From: Pseudomonadota bacterium
GTDB taxonomy: Bacteria; Pseudomonadota; Alphaproteobacteria; Sphingomonadales; Sphingomonadaceae
NCBI GenBank assembly: GCA_023424275.1
Contig: JAFAED010000182.1
Location: forward strand, 1 to 5,567
Reading direction: 5' to 3'
DNA length: 5,567 nucleotides
Shown here: positions 1 to 5,470 of the stretch, in pieces
Numbering within the stretch: the stretch's first letter is position 1
Layout of the letters: the number at the start of each line of letters is the position of its first letter
Notes under the pieces: generated by a model
What the model was told of the DNA's origin: nothing
The model's input: only the letters and a program-made list of their open reading frames with translations
Databases searched by the model: none
Made by a program: the position numbers and the translations under genes

Positions 1-1556
1 ACGAAGGCCTGAAGCGCGAATATCGCGTGACCATCACCGCCAAGGATATCGACAAGCGCGTCGATGACGAGGTGAAGAGCATCGCCCCGACCGTCCGCAT
101 GCCCGGTTTCCGCCCCGGCAAGGTTCCGCCGAACCTGATCCGCAAGATGCATGGCCCGGCGCTGTCGGCCGACGCGCTCAACAAGGCGATCGACGCCGGC
201 GTGCGCGACCTGATGGCGAAGGAAAAGCTGCGCCCCGCCCTCCAGCCCGCCGTATCGCTGGGCGAAGGGTATGAGACCGGCAAGGACGCCGAGATCACCG
301 TCGCGCTCGAAGTGCTGCCCGACATCGAAACCCCCTCGATCGAGGGCCTGAAGCTCGAACGCCTGACCGTTCCCGCCGACGACAAGGCCGTGATGGCGAA
401 GATCGAGGAATTCGCCGCGCAGATGAAGCGGTTCGAAGAGGCGCCGAAGACCAAGAAGGCCGCGACCGGCGACCAGGTCATCATCGACTTTGCGGGCAGC
501 GTCGACGGCGTCGCCTTCGACGGTGGCACCGGCGAGGACATGGCGGTCGAAATCGGTTCGGGCCAGCTGATCCCCGGCTTCGAAGACCAGCTGATCGGCA
601 CCAAGGTCGGCGACGACAAGGTGCTGAAGGTCACCTTCCCTGACGAATATCCGGTCGAAACGCTGAAGGGCAAGCCCGCCGAATTCGCGATCACGGTGAA
701 GGAACTCAAGGTTCCGGCCGCGTCGAAGATCGACGACGATTTCGCCAAGTCGCTCGGCCTCGAAAGCCTCGACAAGCTGAAAGAGCTGATGAAGGATCAG
801 GTCGAGCAGGAACTGAACGGCCTGACGCGCACCTATATGAAGCGCAAGCTGCTCGACCAGCTCGCCGCTTCGCACGACTTCGAAGTGCCCCCGACGATGG
901 TCGAGGCCGAGTTCAACCAGATCTGGCAGCAGCTCGAGCATGAGGCGAGCCACGAGGAAGATCCCGAAGCGGCGAAGGCCGAGCTGGAAAACGACCGTGA
1001 CGATTACCGCAATATTGCGGTCCGCCGCGTTCGCCTGGGCCTGCTCCTGTCGGAAATCGGCCAGGCGCATGGCGTGCAGGTGTCGAACCAGGAAATGCAG
1101 CGCCTGATCGCGCAGGCTGCGCAGCAGTATCGCCCCGAAGACCGCACGCGCTTCATCGAATATGTGCAGCAGGACGCGCTCGCCGCAGCCCAGCTTCGCG
1201 CACCGCTCTATGAAGACAAGGTCGTCGACTTCCTGTTCGAAAAGGCCGAGATCAGCGACCGCGAAACCACCCGCGAGGAACTGGAAGCCGCGATCGAAGC
1301 CGACGACGACGGCCACGTCCATGGCCCCGGTTGCGGCCACGACCATGACCACGACCACAAGCCCGCCAAAAAGGCTGCCGCGAAGAAGCCGGCCGCCAAG
1401 AAGGACGCGGTGAAGGAAGAGGCCAAGGAAGAAAAGGCCGAAGCCCCCGCCAAGAAGGCGCCGGCGAAGAAGGCTGCGGCTCCGAAGGCCGAAGCCGCCG
1501 AAAAGCCGGCTGCCGAGAAGAAGGCTCCGGCGAAGAAGGCCGCTGCCAAGAAATAA
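1..1556 (+). CDS. tig: Trigger factor, ribosome-associated chaperone and peptidyl-prolyl isomerase (5' end missing)
   Basis: Cytosolic chaperone that docks at the ribosomal exit tunnel and shields nascent chains. The reading frame is open from base 3, and the visible EGLKREYR before the first GTG (27) matches the usual trigger factor N-terminus, so the GTG is internal. About 8-9 codons lie outside the window, giving about 525 residues in total. Domains in order: ribosome-binding domain with signature GFRPGKVP (nt 105-128); FKBP-type PPIase domain (about nt 465-716) with VIIDFAGSVDG, GSGQLIPGFEDQLIG and VTFPDEYP; helical C-terminal chaperone domain (about nt 720-1270). After this, instead of ending near the 432 residues of the E. 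coli protein, it continues with a His-rich stretch (HVHGPGCGHDHDHDH, nt 1314-1358) and a 65-residue Lys/Ala/Pro/Glu tail. The identity is certain from three family signatures. The tail's function is unknown. The promoter lies outside the window. Confidence 0.97.
   Translation, partial: EGLKREYRVTITAKDIDKRVDDEVKSIAPTVRMPGFRPGKVPPNLIRKMHGPALSADALNKAIDAGVRDLMAKEKLRPALQPAVSLGEGYETGKDAEITVALEVLPDIETPSIEGLKLERLTVPADDKAVMAKIEEFAAQMKRFEEAPKTKKAATGDQVIIDFAGSVDGVAFDGGTGEDMAVEIGSGQLIPGFEDQLIGTKVGDDKVLKVTFPDEYPVETLKGKPAEFAITVKELKVPAASKIDDDFAKSLGLESLDKLKELMKDQVEQELNGLTRTYMKRKLLDQLAASHDFEVPPTMVEAEFNQIWQQLEHEASHEEDPEAAKAELENDRDDYRNIAVRRVRLGLLLSEIGQAHGVQVSNQEMQRLIAQAAQQYRPEDRTRFIEYVQQDALAAAQLRAPLYEDKVVDFLFEKAEISDRETTREELEAAIEADDDGHVHGPGCGHDHDHDHKPAKKAAAKKPAAKKDAVKEEAKEEKAEAPAKKAPAKKAAAPKAEAAEKPAAEKKAPAKKAAAKK
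1314..1553 (+). other. Low-complexity C-terminal tail of trigger factor: His-rich then histone-H1-like
   Basis: Sub-region of tig. Nt 1314-1358 encode HVHGPGCGHDHDHDH, with six His, one Cys and three Asp in 15 residues; such a patch commonly binds Ni, Zn or Cu, as in the SlyD tail. Nt 1359-1553 encode 65 residues containing 22 Lys, 26 Ala, 8 Glu and 7 Pro, in repeated AAAKK, PAKK and APAKK blocks, and no aromatic residue. This resembles the C-terminal tails of bacterial histone-H1-like proteins. At DNA level it is a degenerate repeat of aagaaggc-type units, which could slip and vary in copy number. Metal or nucleic-acid binding is inference from composition. Confidence 0.85.
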
Positions 1557-1575
1557 GCCTGATCCAAGGCGACGC

Positions 1576-1610
1576 AAAAGGCCGGGTGGAGCGATCCACC
1601 CGGCCTTTTT
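1576..1610. terminator. Intrinsic terminator, probably bidirectional
   Basis: A perfect 15-bp inverted repeat: the left arm AAAAGGCCGGGTGGA (1576-1590) pairs with 1595-1609 around a GCGA loop, which is a GNRA tetraloop. The plus strand ends in five T (1606-1610) and the minus strand reads five T at its end of the stem. It begins 19 bases after the tig stop and lies 9 bases beyond the stop of the convergent hydrolase gene, so it is well placed to end both transcripts. Confidence 0.9.
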
Positions 1611-1619
1611 GTTGTGCGG

Positions 1620-2513
1620 TCAGCGGATTTGAAGCTGGAGCAGCGGGGCCTGTGGTTGCTCGCCCCAATGCGCGGGGCCGCGCACGGCACCCTTTTCGCG
1701 CAGCGCGGCGAGCGCAGCGAGGTCGAGGTCGGCATAGGTCCAACCCGGCGTGTCGAGTTGGCCGAGCGCGACCACGCCGTCGGCGGGCATGCCAAGGTCG
1801 GGTGGGGCAAAGATGCCCGCCGCGCCGACGTTGATGTCGACGACCGCCGACCAGGGCGCGGCGCCGATCGTCGGCGACTGGACGGTGAAACATTGGGTTT
1901 CGAGCGCGCGCGCCATTGCGCCGATCCTTACGCGCCAATAGCCCGCGAGGCTGTCGGTGCAGCTTGGGACCAGCAAGATATCGGCGCCCGCGGCGGCGAG
2001 CGCCTGCGCGGCGGCGGGAAATTCGCTGTCGTAGCAGATGATCACGCCGACCTTGGCAAAGCCGAGGTCGAACAGCGTCACCTGCGGGGCGCCGGGCGCG
2101 ATCGTCCAGTGGGTGCGTTCCCACATCGTCAGGATCAGCTTGTCCTGATAGCCCATGCCGCCCTCTGGGCCGAAGAGGCGCGCGCGGTTGACGATCAGGC
2201 CGCGTTCGTCGCGCTCGACCATCGATCCGGCGAGGATGTGGACGCCGTGGCGCCGCGCGAGCCCGGCGTGGAGCGCCGCGACCTCGTCCGCCATGGCGGC
2301 AAGCGGTTCGACCTGCGCGGCGGCGTCGCGCGCGACCGCAGGGTCGAGCAGCGAGGCGAGATCCATATTGCCATATTCGGGAAAGACGAGGAGGCGCGCG
2401 TCCTTGGCGGCGGCTTCGCCGACCCACTGTTCGAGCCGCGCGACATAGGCAGCCCAGTCGGCATAGGGCGCGATCGGCCAGGCGGCGCTGGCGACACGGA
2501 CGATGCGGGTCAT
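1620..2513 (-). CDS. Carbon-nitrogen hydrolase, nitrilase superfamily (nitrilase/RimI-like class)
   Basis: A 297-residue protein of the nitrilase superfamily, which cleaves non-peptide C-N bonds of amides or nitriles through a Glu-Lys-Cys triad. All three are visible: Glu46 in LLVFPEYG, Lys125 in YQDKLILT and Cys160 in VGVIICYDSEFP, plus a probable second Glu132 in MWERTHW. The length is normal for a single catalytic domain without signal peptide or membrane segment, so it should be cytosolic. The ATG overlaps the stop of the upstream GNAT gene as ATGA (2510-2513); GGAG lies 9 bases before it (2523-2526), which supports this start. The motif style and the GNAT partner fit the nitrilase class that in other bacteria is fused to an N-terminal RimI-like acetyltransferase (for example B. 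subtilis YhcX). The substrate is unknown. It is the last gene of the run, ending just before a terminator. Confidence 0.93.
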   Translation of the reverse strand: MTRIVRVASAAWPIAPYADWAAYVARLEQWVGEAAAKDARLLVFPEYGNMDLASLLDPAVARDAAAQVEPLAAMADEVAALHAGLARRHGVHILAGSMVERDERGLIVNRARLFGPEGGMGYQDKLILTMWERTHWTIAPGAPQVTLFDLGFAKVGVIICYDSEFPAAAQALAAAGADILLVPSCTDSLAGYWRVRIGAMARALETQCFTVQSPTIGAAPWSAVVDINVGAAGIFAPPDLGMPADGVVALGQLDTPGWTYADLDLAALAALREKGAVRGPAHWGEQPQAPLLQLQIR

Positions 2514-3097
2514 AGCGCGCGGCTCCAATATTGCAGGATATGGCGGCTTTCGTCCGCTTCGCCGACGCATCGCCAGTCGAAGGCGGCGGTGACGCCGGCG
2601 AGCGGCGCATAGCCGCGCGCACGCCAGAAGGCGTCGAGCGGGCGATAGCCGGCAGGGCGGGCAGGGTGATCGTCGGCGCGGATCACGCTGCAAAAAGCGG
2701 CGTAAGCGGCGCCGTGCGCGCGGGCCTGCGCCTCGCGATGATCGAAAAAGGCGTGGCCGATGCCTAGCCCACGATGGCTCGCAAGCAGCACCGATTCGCC
2801 GAAATAGAAAATGCGGTCGATGGCGTGACCTGCCGCAGCGAGCGGTGCCTGCCAGGCCTTGTCCTGCGTGGCGAGCGGCGCCGCAGTGGCGGCGCCGACG
2901 ATGGTGCCGCCATCGCGCGCGACGACGATCACGGCGCCTTCTGCGGCGGCAAAGTCGGCGAGATAGCTGGCCTCGTAATCGGCGTCGCCGTCGTAGAGGT
3001 AAGGAAAGTCGCGGAAGACCGTAATGCGCAGCCGCGCAAGGGCGGGGATGACCTCGACCAGCCCCGCGCCGGTCACCGGCGCGACCGTGACGCTCAC
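2510..3097 (-). CDS. GNAT-family N-acetyltransferase
   Basis: A 195-residue acetyltransferase expected to transfer an acetyl group from acetyl-CoA to an amine; the acceptor is unknown. The central signature is residues 101-119, ESVLLASHRGLGIGHAFFD, whose R109-G-L-G-I-G114 is the acetyl-CoA pyrophosphate-binding loop (R/Q-x-x-G-x-G/A). Strands VIVVARDGGTIVGAATA (57-73) precede it, and a DAFWRARGYAPL segment (155-166) matches the usual C-terminal GNAT F-x-x-x-G-[FY] region. The start is GTG at 3097-3095, overlapping the upstream TGA as GTGA; no in-frame ATG gives a better start, and only a weak AGG precedes it. The 3' end overlaps the hydrolase by ATGA, so the pair is likely translationally coupled and may form a complex. 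No signal or membrane segment is seen. Confidence 0.9.
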   Translation of the reverse strand: MSVTVAPVTGAGLVEVIPALARLRITVFRDFPYLYDGDADYEASYLADFAAAEGAVIVVARDGGTIVGAATAAPLATQDKAWQAPLAAAGHAIDRIFYFGESVLLASHRGLGIGHAFFDHREAQARAHGAAYAAFCSVIRADDHPARPAGYRPLDAFWRARGYAPLAGVTAAFDWRCVGEADESRHILQYWSRAL

Positions 3098-3495
3098 GCG
3101 CCGACCTGCTGCATCCAGTCGGCGAGGTTGTAATAGGTGGTAACGCGGTCGATCTGGCCGCGTGCGTTGACCGACAGGAAAGCGCCGCCGGGCAGGCGAT
3201 AGGTCTGGCCGTTCGCTTGCGGCAGGCCCTCGTCGGTTGCGAGATACGTGCCGTTGACGATGAATTCGGCGGCGGCGCGTTGTCCTTCGGCAAAGATCAC
3301 CATGTCGGTGAGCTGCTCGCGATAGCAGCGCGTCATATGCGCGTTGAATTCGGCGAACAGCGCCTTGCCGTGCCGCGGCTCGCCCTGGTTGACGTCGTGC
3401 CGCATATCGTCGGCGACGAGCGCCAGCATCGCGTCGGTGTCGCCGGCGTTGAAGGCGGCATAATAAGCGGTGACGATATCGCGGGTGGTGGTCAT
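3094..3495 (-). CDS. Ketosteroid isomerase-related protein, NTF2/SnoaL fold
   Basis: A 133-residue protein with the pattern of small NTF2-like cone-fold proteins: an N-terminal helix DIVTAYYAAFNAGDTDAM (6-23), then LVADDMRHDVNQGEPRHGK (26-44), the strand RAAAEFIVNGTYLAT (73-87), and a closing strand-turn DRVTTYYNLADWMQQV (116-131). This best fits the uncharacterised ketosteroid-isomerase-related group rather than true steroid isomerases; no activity can be assigned from sequence. The ATG at 3495-3493 has GGAG (3502-3505) six bases upstream, so the much longer upstream extension of this frame, which runs through alkA, is not real. It lies 32 bases after the alkA stop and overlaps the GNAT gene by GTGA. 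Confidence 0.88.
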   Translation of the reverse strand: MTTTRDIVTAYYAAFNAGDTDAMLALVADDMRHDVNQGEPRHGKALFAEFNAHMTRCYREQLTDMVIFAEGQRAAAEFIVNGTYLATDEGLPQANGQTYRLPGGAFLSVNARGQIDRVTTYYNLADWMQQVGA

Positions 3496-3501
3496 GCGAA
3501 T

Positions 3502-3505
3502 CTCC
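3502..3505 (-). promoter_or_regulatory. Ribosome binding site of the NTF2-like gene
   Basis: GGAG (minus strand) six bases before the ATG at 3495. It decides the start of the NTF2-like gene, whose frame stays open for a further 145 codons upstream, and shows that the gene is initiated independently although it sits only 32 bases after alkA. Confidence 0.75.
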
Positions 3506-3527
3506 GTTCGAGGTTTGCAGCCCCTTA

Positions 3528-4145
3528 TCAGATCACATCCATATTGTAGCAGTGCCAGCTGAAGATCGCGGCGGCGCCGCGATGCGGGCGCCATGCTTCG
3601 GCGAGCTCGCGCGCCTGTTTTTCGCTGGGTCGTGCGCCGAGCTGGAGGATGCGGCCGACAGCTTCCTGCACCGCAAGGTCGCCGGCGGGCCAGATATCGG
3701 GGCGTCCTTCGGCAAAGAGCAGGTAGATTTCGGCGGACCAGCGCCCGATGCCCTTGACCTTGGTGAGCAGTGCGATCGCGTCCTCGTCGTCCGCGGGGAG
3801 CGCGTCGAATTTCAGCTCGCCGTCGAGGATCAGCTGCGCAAGGCTTTTGGCATAGCCCTGTTTCTGGCCCGACAGGCCGCAGGCGCGTAGCGTGTCGAAA
3901 TCGGCGGCGGCAACGGTTTCGGCCGGGCATCCTTCGCCGAATTGCGCCTCCAGCTTGTTCCAGATCGAGTTGGCGGCGGCGACGCTGACCTGCTGCCCGA
4001 CGATCGTTCGGAGGAGAGTGGTGTAGCCCGGGGCGCGGATGCGCGGTTCGGGATAGCCGGCGTTGCCGAGGGCGCGCGCGAAATTGGGGTCGCGCGCCGC
4101 GAGCGCGTCGATTCCCGCGTTCAGCTGCTGCTGGCTAAGACCCAT
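3528..4145 (-). CDS. alkA: DNA-3-methyladenine glycosylase II (AlkA-type HhH-GPD)
   Basis: A 205-residue base-excision-repair glycosylase that removes alkylated purines such as 3-methyladenine. The HhH-GPD core is clear: [19 protein letters not shown] (44-62), the segment [16 protein letters not shown] (88-103), the helix-hairpin-helix [18 protein letters not shown] (128-145), and the catalytic aspartate Asp156 in [13 protein letters not shown]. The C-terminal [16 protein letters not shown] (186-201) is also typical. No Cys cluster of the EndoIII/MutY [4Fe-4S] type is present, which separates it from Nth and MutY. It lacks the N-terminal domain of E. coli AlkA and is close to the short 200-220-residue form common in bacteria. 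The start at 4145 is set by AAAGGAGA eight bases upstream; an in-frame ATG 13 codons earlier would put the Shine-Dalgarno inside the gene. It is the first gene of the minus-strand run. Nothing identifies it as Ada-controlled. Confidence 0.93.
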   Translation of the reverse strand: MGLSQQQLNAGIDALAARDPNFARALGNAGYPEPRIRAPGYTTLLRTIVGQQVSVAAANSIWNKLEAQFGEGCPAETVAAADFDTLRACGLSGQKQGYAKSLAQLILDGELKFDALPADDEDAIALLTKVKGIGRWSAEIYLLFAEGRPDIWPAGDLAVQEAVGRILQLGARPSEKQARELAEAWRPHRGAAAIFSWHCYNMDVI

Positions 4146-4152
4146 TGCATAT

Positions 4153-4160
4153 TCTCCTTT
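4153..4160 (-). promoter_or_regulatory. Strong ribosome binding site of alkA
   Basis: AAAGGAGA read on the minus strand, with GGAG at 4157-4154 and eight bases to the ATG at 4145. It is the best Shine-Dalgarno in the window and fixes the alkA start at the MGLSQQQ methionine rather than the upstream in-frame ATGs. Confidence 0.8.
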
Positions 4161-4174
4161 TGTTCCCTTTGTCA

Positions 4175-4203
4175 TCATTAGCAACGCTTGATTTGGCGCG
4201 CAA
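4175..4203 (-). promoter_or_regulatory. Candidate promoter for the alkA operon
   Basis: Minus-strand TTGCGC (4203-4198), a 17-base gap, then TAATGA (4180-4175), about 30 bases upstream of the alkA start. The -35 half is fair and the -10 half poor, so this is only a candidate. It overlaps the candidate ferredoxin promoter on the other strand. Confidence 0.3.
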
Positions 4204-4216
4204 CGCGCGACATAGC
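4188..4216 (+). promoter_or_regulatory. Candidate promoter for the ferredoxin gene
   Basis: TTGATT (4188-4193), a 17-base spacer and CATAGC (4211-4216), giving a predicted start near 4223 and a leader of about 24 bases. The spacer contains a GC palindrome, GCGCG-CAA-CGCGC (4196-4208), and wider arms TGGCGC/GCGCCA (4194-4199 and 4215-4220) that could be an operator. The match to a sigma-70-type promoter is moderate. Confidence 0.4.
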
Positions 4217-4246
4217 GCCAGCAACACCAAAGATATGGGGACTAGC

Positions 4247-4564
4247 ATGGCGAAGCTGATTGTCGTGACGCGCGACGGAACCGAGCATGAGATCGAGGGC
4301 GATACCAGCCTGACCGTCATGGAAAATATCCGCGACGCTGGCTTCGACGAACTGCTTGCGCTGTGCGGCGGCTGCTGTTCGTGCGCGACGTGCCATGTCC
4401 ATGTCGAGGCAGGCGATACCGCTGCGATGCCGGCGATGAGCGAAGACGAGAACGACCTGCTCGATTCGACCACCGATCGCGACGATGCATCGCGCCTGTC
4501 GTGCCAGATCCCGTTCAGCGACGCGCTCGACGGCCTTCGCGTGCGGATCGCGGCGGAGGATTGA
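4247..4564 (+). CDS. [2Fe-2S] ferredoxin, adrenodoxin/putidaredoxin type (Arx-like)
   Basis: A 105-residue soluble electron carrier. The four cluster ligands follow the vertebrate/putidaredoxin-type pattern C-x5-C-x2-C-x36-C: Cys40, Cys46 and Cys49 in [15 protein letters not shown], and Cys86 in RLSCQIPF. Acidic residues in the EDENDLLDS helix (67-74) are where such ferredoxins contact their reductase and P450 partners. Overall wording closely resembles Arx of Novosphingobium aromaticivorans, which feeds electrons to CYP101-type P450s; that partner role is inference because neither reductase nor P450 is in the window. Extra cysteines Cys43 and Cys44 sit inside the cluster loop. The start [11 protein letters not shown] is chosen because it matches the family N-terminus and has GGGG six bases upstream; the frame stays open back to 4145, but that extension is unlike the family. 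It is divergent from alkA and convergent with rlmB. Confidence 0.93.
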   Translation: MAKLIVVTRDGTEHEIEGDTSLTVMENIRDAGFDELLALCGGCCSCATCHVHVEAGDTAAMPAMSEDENDLLDSTTDRDDASRLSCQIPFSDALDGLRVRIAAED

Positions 4565-4569
4565 TACAC

Positions 4570-4644
4570 GTCGCCCCCGCGAAGGCGGGGGCCGCAGTCG
4601 GCCTTGAGCAACATCTCTGGCGGCCCCGCCTGCGCGGGGGCGAC
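4570..4644. repeat. REP-like pair of inverted palindromic units
   Basis: Two near-identical units of about 26 bases in opposite orientation, 4570-4595 and 4619-4644, around a spacer of about 23 bases. Unit 1 is itself a hairpin, GCCCCCGC-GAAG-GCGGGGGC (4573-4592). Unit 2 forms CCCCGC-CTGC-GCGGGG (4624-4639). The outer ends GTCGCCCCCGCG (4570-4581) and CGCGGGGGCGAC (4633-4644) are perfect reverse complements, so the whole can also fold as one long hairpin. It fills the gap between two convergent stops (ferredoxin 4564, rlmB 4647) and could end or protect both mRNAs, though no T-run follows. Such GC-rich paired palindromes are typical of dispersed REP/BIME-like elements; dispersal cannot be seen in one window. 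Confidence 0.75.
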
Positions 4645-4646
4645 AA

Positions 4647-5414
4647 TCAGTTCGATGCCGTCGCGACCGCGTAGAGCGCGATCGCCGCGGCGTTCGAGAT
4701 GTTGAGGCTCTCCATCCGCGGCGAGATGGGGAGCTTTGCCAGCACGTCGCAATGTTCCATGACATTGTGGCGCATGCCGTCGCCCTCGGACCCCAGCACC
4801 AGCGCGACCTTGCTGCCATCGAGCGTCGAGCCGAGCGTGGTTTCGGTGTCGCCCATCAGCCCGATGCGCCAATATTGCGCTTCGGCAATTTCCTCCAGCG
4901 CGCGCGACAGGTTGACGACGCGCACCCACGGCACGATTTCGAGCGCGCCCGACGCCGAGCGTGCGATCACGCCGCTTTCGGGCGGGCTGTGGCGGTCCTG
5001 CGTGATGATAGCGGCGGCGTCGAAGGCGGCGGCCGAGCGCAGCACCGCGCCGATATTGTGCGGGTCGGTGACCTGGTCGAGGATGACGAGCGGGCGCTTG
5101 CTGCCGGCGTCGCTTTCTTCCTGCAACAGATCGCCGAGAAAGACGCCCTCGAGCGGGTCGACCTCGATCACCAGCCCCTGGTGCGGTGCATCGCGCGCGA
5201 CGAGGCGCGCGAGGTCGGTGACATCGGCATAGCTGATGGGAATCACTGGCGGCAGGTCGAGTTGGGCGAGCGCGTCGCGGGTGCCCCAGATGCGCTTGAC
5301 GGTGCGTTCGGGGTTGGCGAGCGCGGCCAAAACGGCGTGACGGCCCCAGAAACGAATGGGCTGACCGCGGGTGCTTTGGCCCTGCGGACGACGGTGACGG
5401 GAAAATTGTCTCAT
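4647..5414 (-). CDS. rlmB: 23S rRNA (guanosine-2'-O-)-methyltransferase RlmB, SpoU/TrmH family
   Basis: A 255-residue SPOUT enzyme that uses S-adenosylmethionine; RlmB methylates the ribose of G2251 (E. coli numbering) in the 23S rRNA P loop. Domains: a basic N-terminal tail (1-18), an L30e-like substrate-binding domain starting FWGRHAVLAALANPERTV (22-39), then the knotted catalytic domain with all three SpoU motifs. Motif 1 is VILDQVTDPHNIGAVLRSAAAF (110-131, with Asn120 and Arg126), motif 2 VALVLGSEGDGM (203-214, Glu210) and motif 3 LPISPRMESLNISNAAAIALY (228-248). Length and order match RlmB; a closely related TrmH-family rRNA or tRNA methylase cannot be fully excluded by eye. The ATG at 5414 is preceded by AAAGG about 11 bases upstream, a long spacing. 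The gene is divergent from tRNA-Tyr and convergent with the ferredoxin. Confidence 0.92.
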   Translation of the reverse strand: MRQFSRHRRPQGQSTRGQPIRFWGRHAVLAALANPERTVKRIWGTRDALAQLDLPPVIPISYADVTDLARLVARDAPHQGLVIEVDPLEGVFLGDLLQEESDAGSKRPLVILDQVTDPHNIGAVLRSAAAFDAAAIITQDRHSPPESGVIARSASGALEIVPWVRVVNLSRALEEIAEAQYWRIGLMGDTETTLGSTLDGSKVALVLGSEGDGMRHNVMEHCDVLAKLPISPRMESLNISNAAAIALYAVATASN

Positions 5415-5441
5415 GATGCGGCGCCTTTCCCATGACTGGCA

Positions 5442-5470
5442 TTGACAGGCAAGCCTCGTTTCGCCATTGG
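5442..5470 (+). promoter_or_regulatory. Candidate promoter for tRNA-Tyr
   Basis: A perfect TTGACA box (5442-5447) lies 48 bases before the tRNA. With a 17-base spacer the -10 position is CATTGG (5465-5470), a weak match, so transcription would start near 5477 and leave a leader of about 19 bases. The -35 is convincing and the position right; the -10 is uncertain. Confidence 0.45.

Noticed and set aside
1614..2612. Long open frame on the plus strand (332 codons) antisense to the hydrolase
   Set aside because: The opposite strand carries a complete Glu-Lys-Cys hydrolase with overlap-coupled start; the plus-strand product has shadow-like composition and no motif.
1252..2622. Long open frame on the minus strand (456 codons)
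   Set aside because: It runs through the tig tail, the terminator and the hydrolase in a wrong frame, is Arg/Pro-rich, and has no recognisable domain. It is a high-G+C shadow.
2514..3293. Upstream extension of the hydrolase frame
   Set aside because: It covers the GNAT gene in another frame and is Arg-rich. The ATG at 2513, with GGAG upstream and the ATGA overlap, is the supported start. The GNAT and hydrolase genes are therefore separate, not fused or frameshifted.
3496..3930. Upstream extension of the NTF2-like frame
   Set aside because: It overlaps the alkA coding sequence; the ATG at 3495 with a close GGAG gives a normal-length family member.
4145..4246. Earlier ferredoxin start at 4145, giving a hydrophobic N-terminus ([13 protein letters not shown])
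   Set aside because: It looks like a signal peptide but is the complement of the alkA leader and promoter region. The family starts at MAKLIVV, with GGGG upstream, and these ferredoxins are cytosolic.
4570..4644. CRISPR-like or standard terminator interpretation of the inverted repeats
   Set aside because: Only two units, in opposite orientation, so not a CRISPR array. No T-run follows either arm, so a classical intrinsic terminator is not supported.
4752..5435. Plus-strand open frame of 227 codons antisense to rlmB
   Set aside because: No domain, no ribosome binding site, and rlmB on the other strand has all SpoU motifs. The same holds for the frame at 4699-5232.
4135..5442. Minus-strand open frame of 435 codons over rlmB and the ferredoxin
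   Set aside because: Wrong frame relative to the clear rlmB motifs, crosses the repeat and the ferredoxin, low-complexity Arg/Ala/Ser composition.
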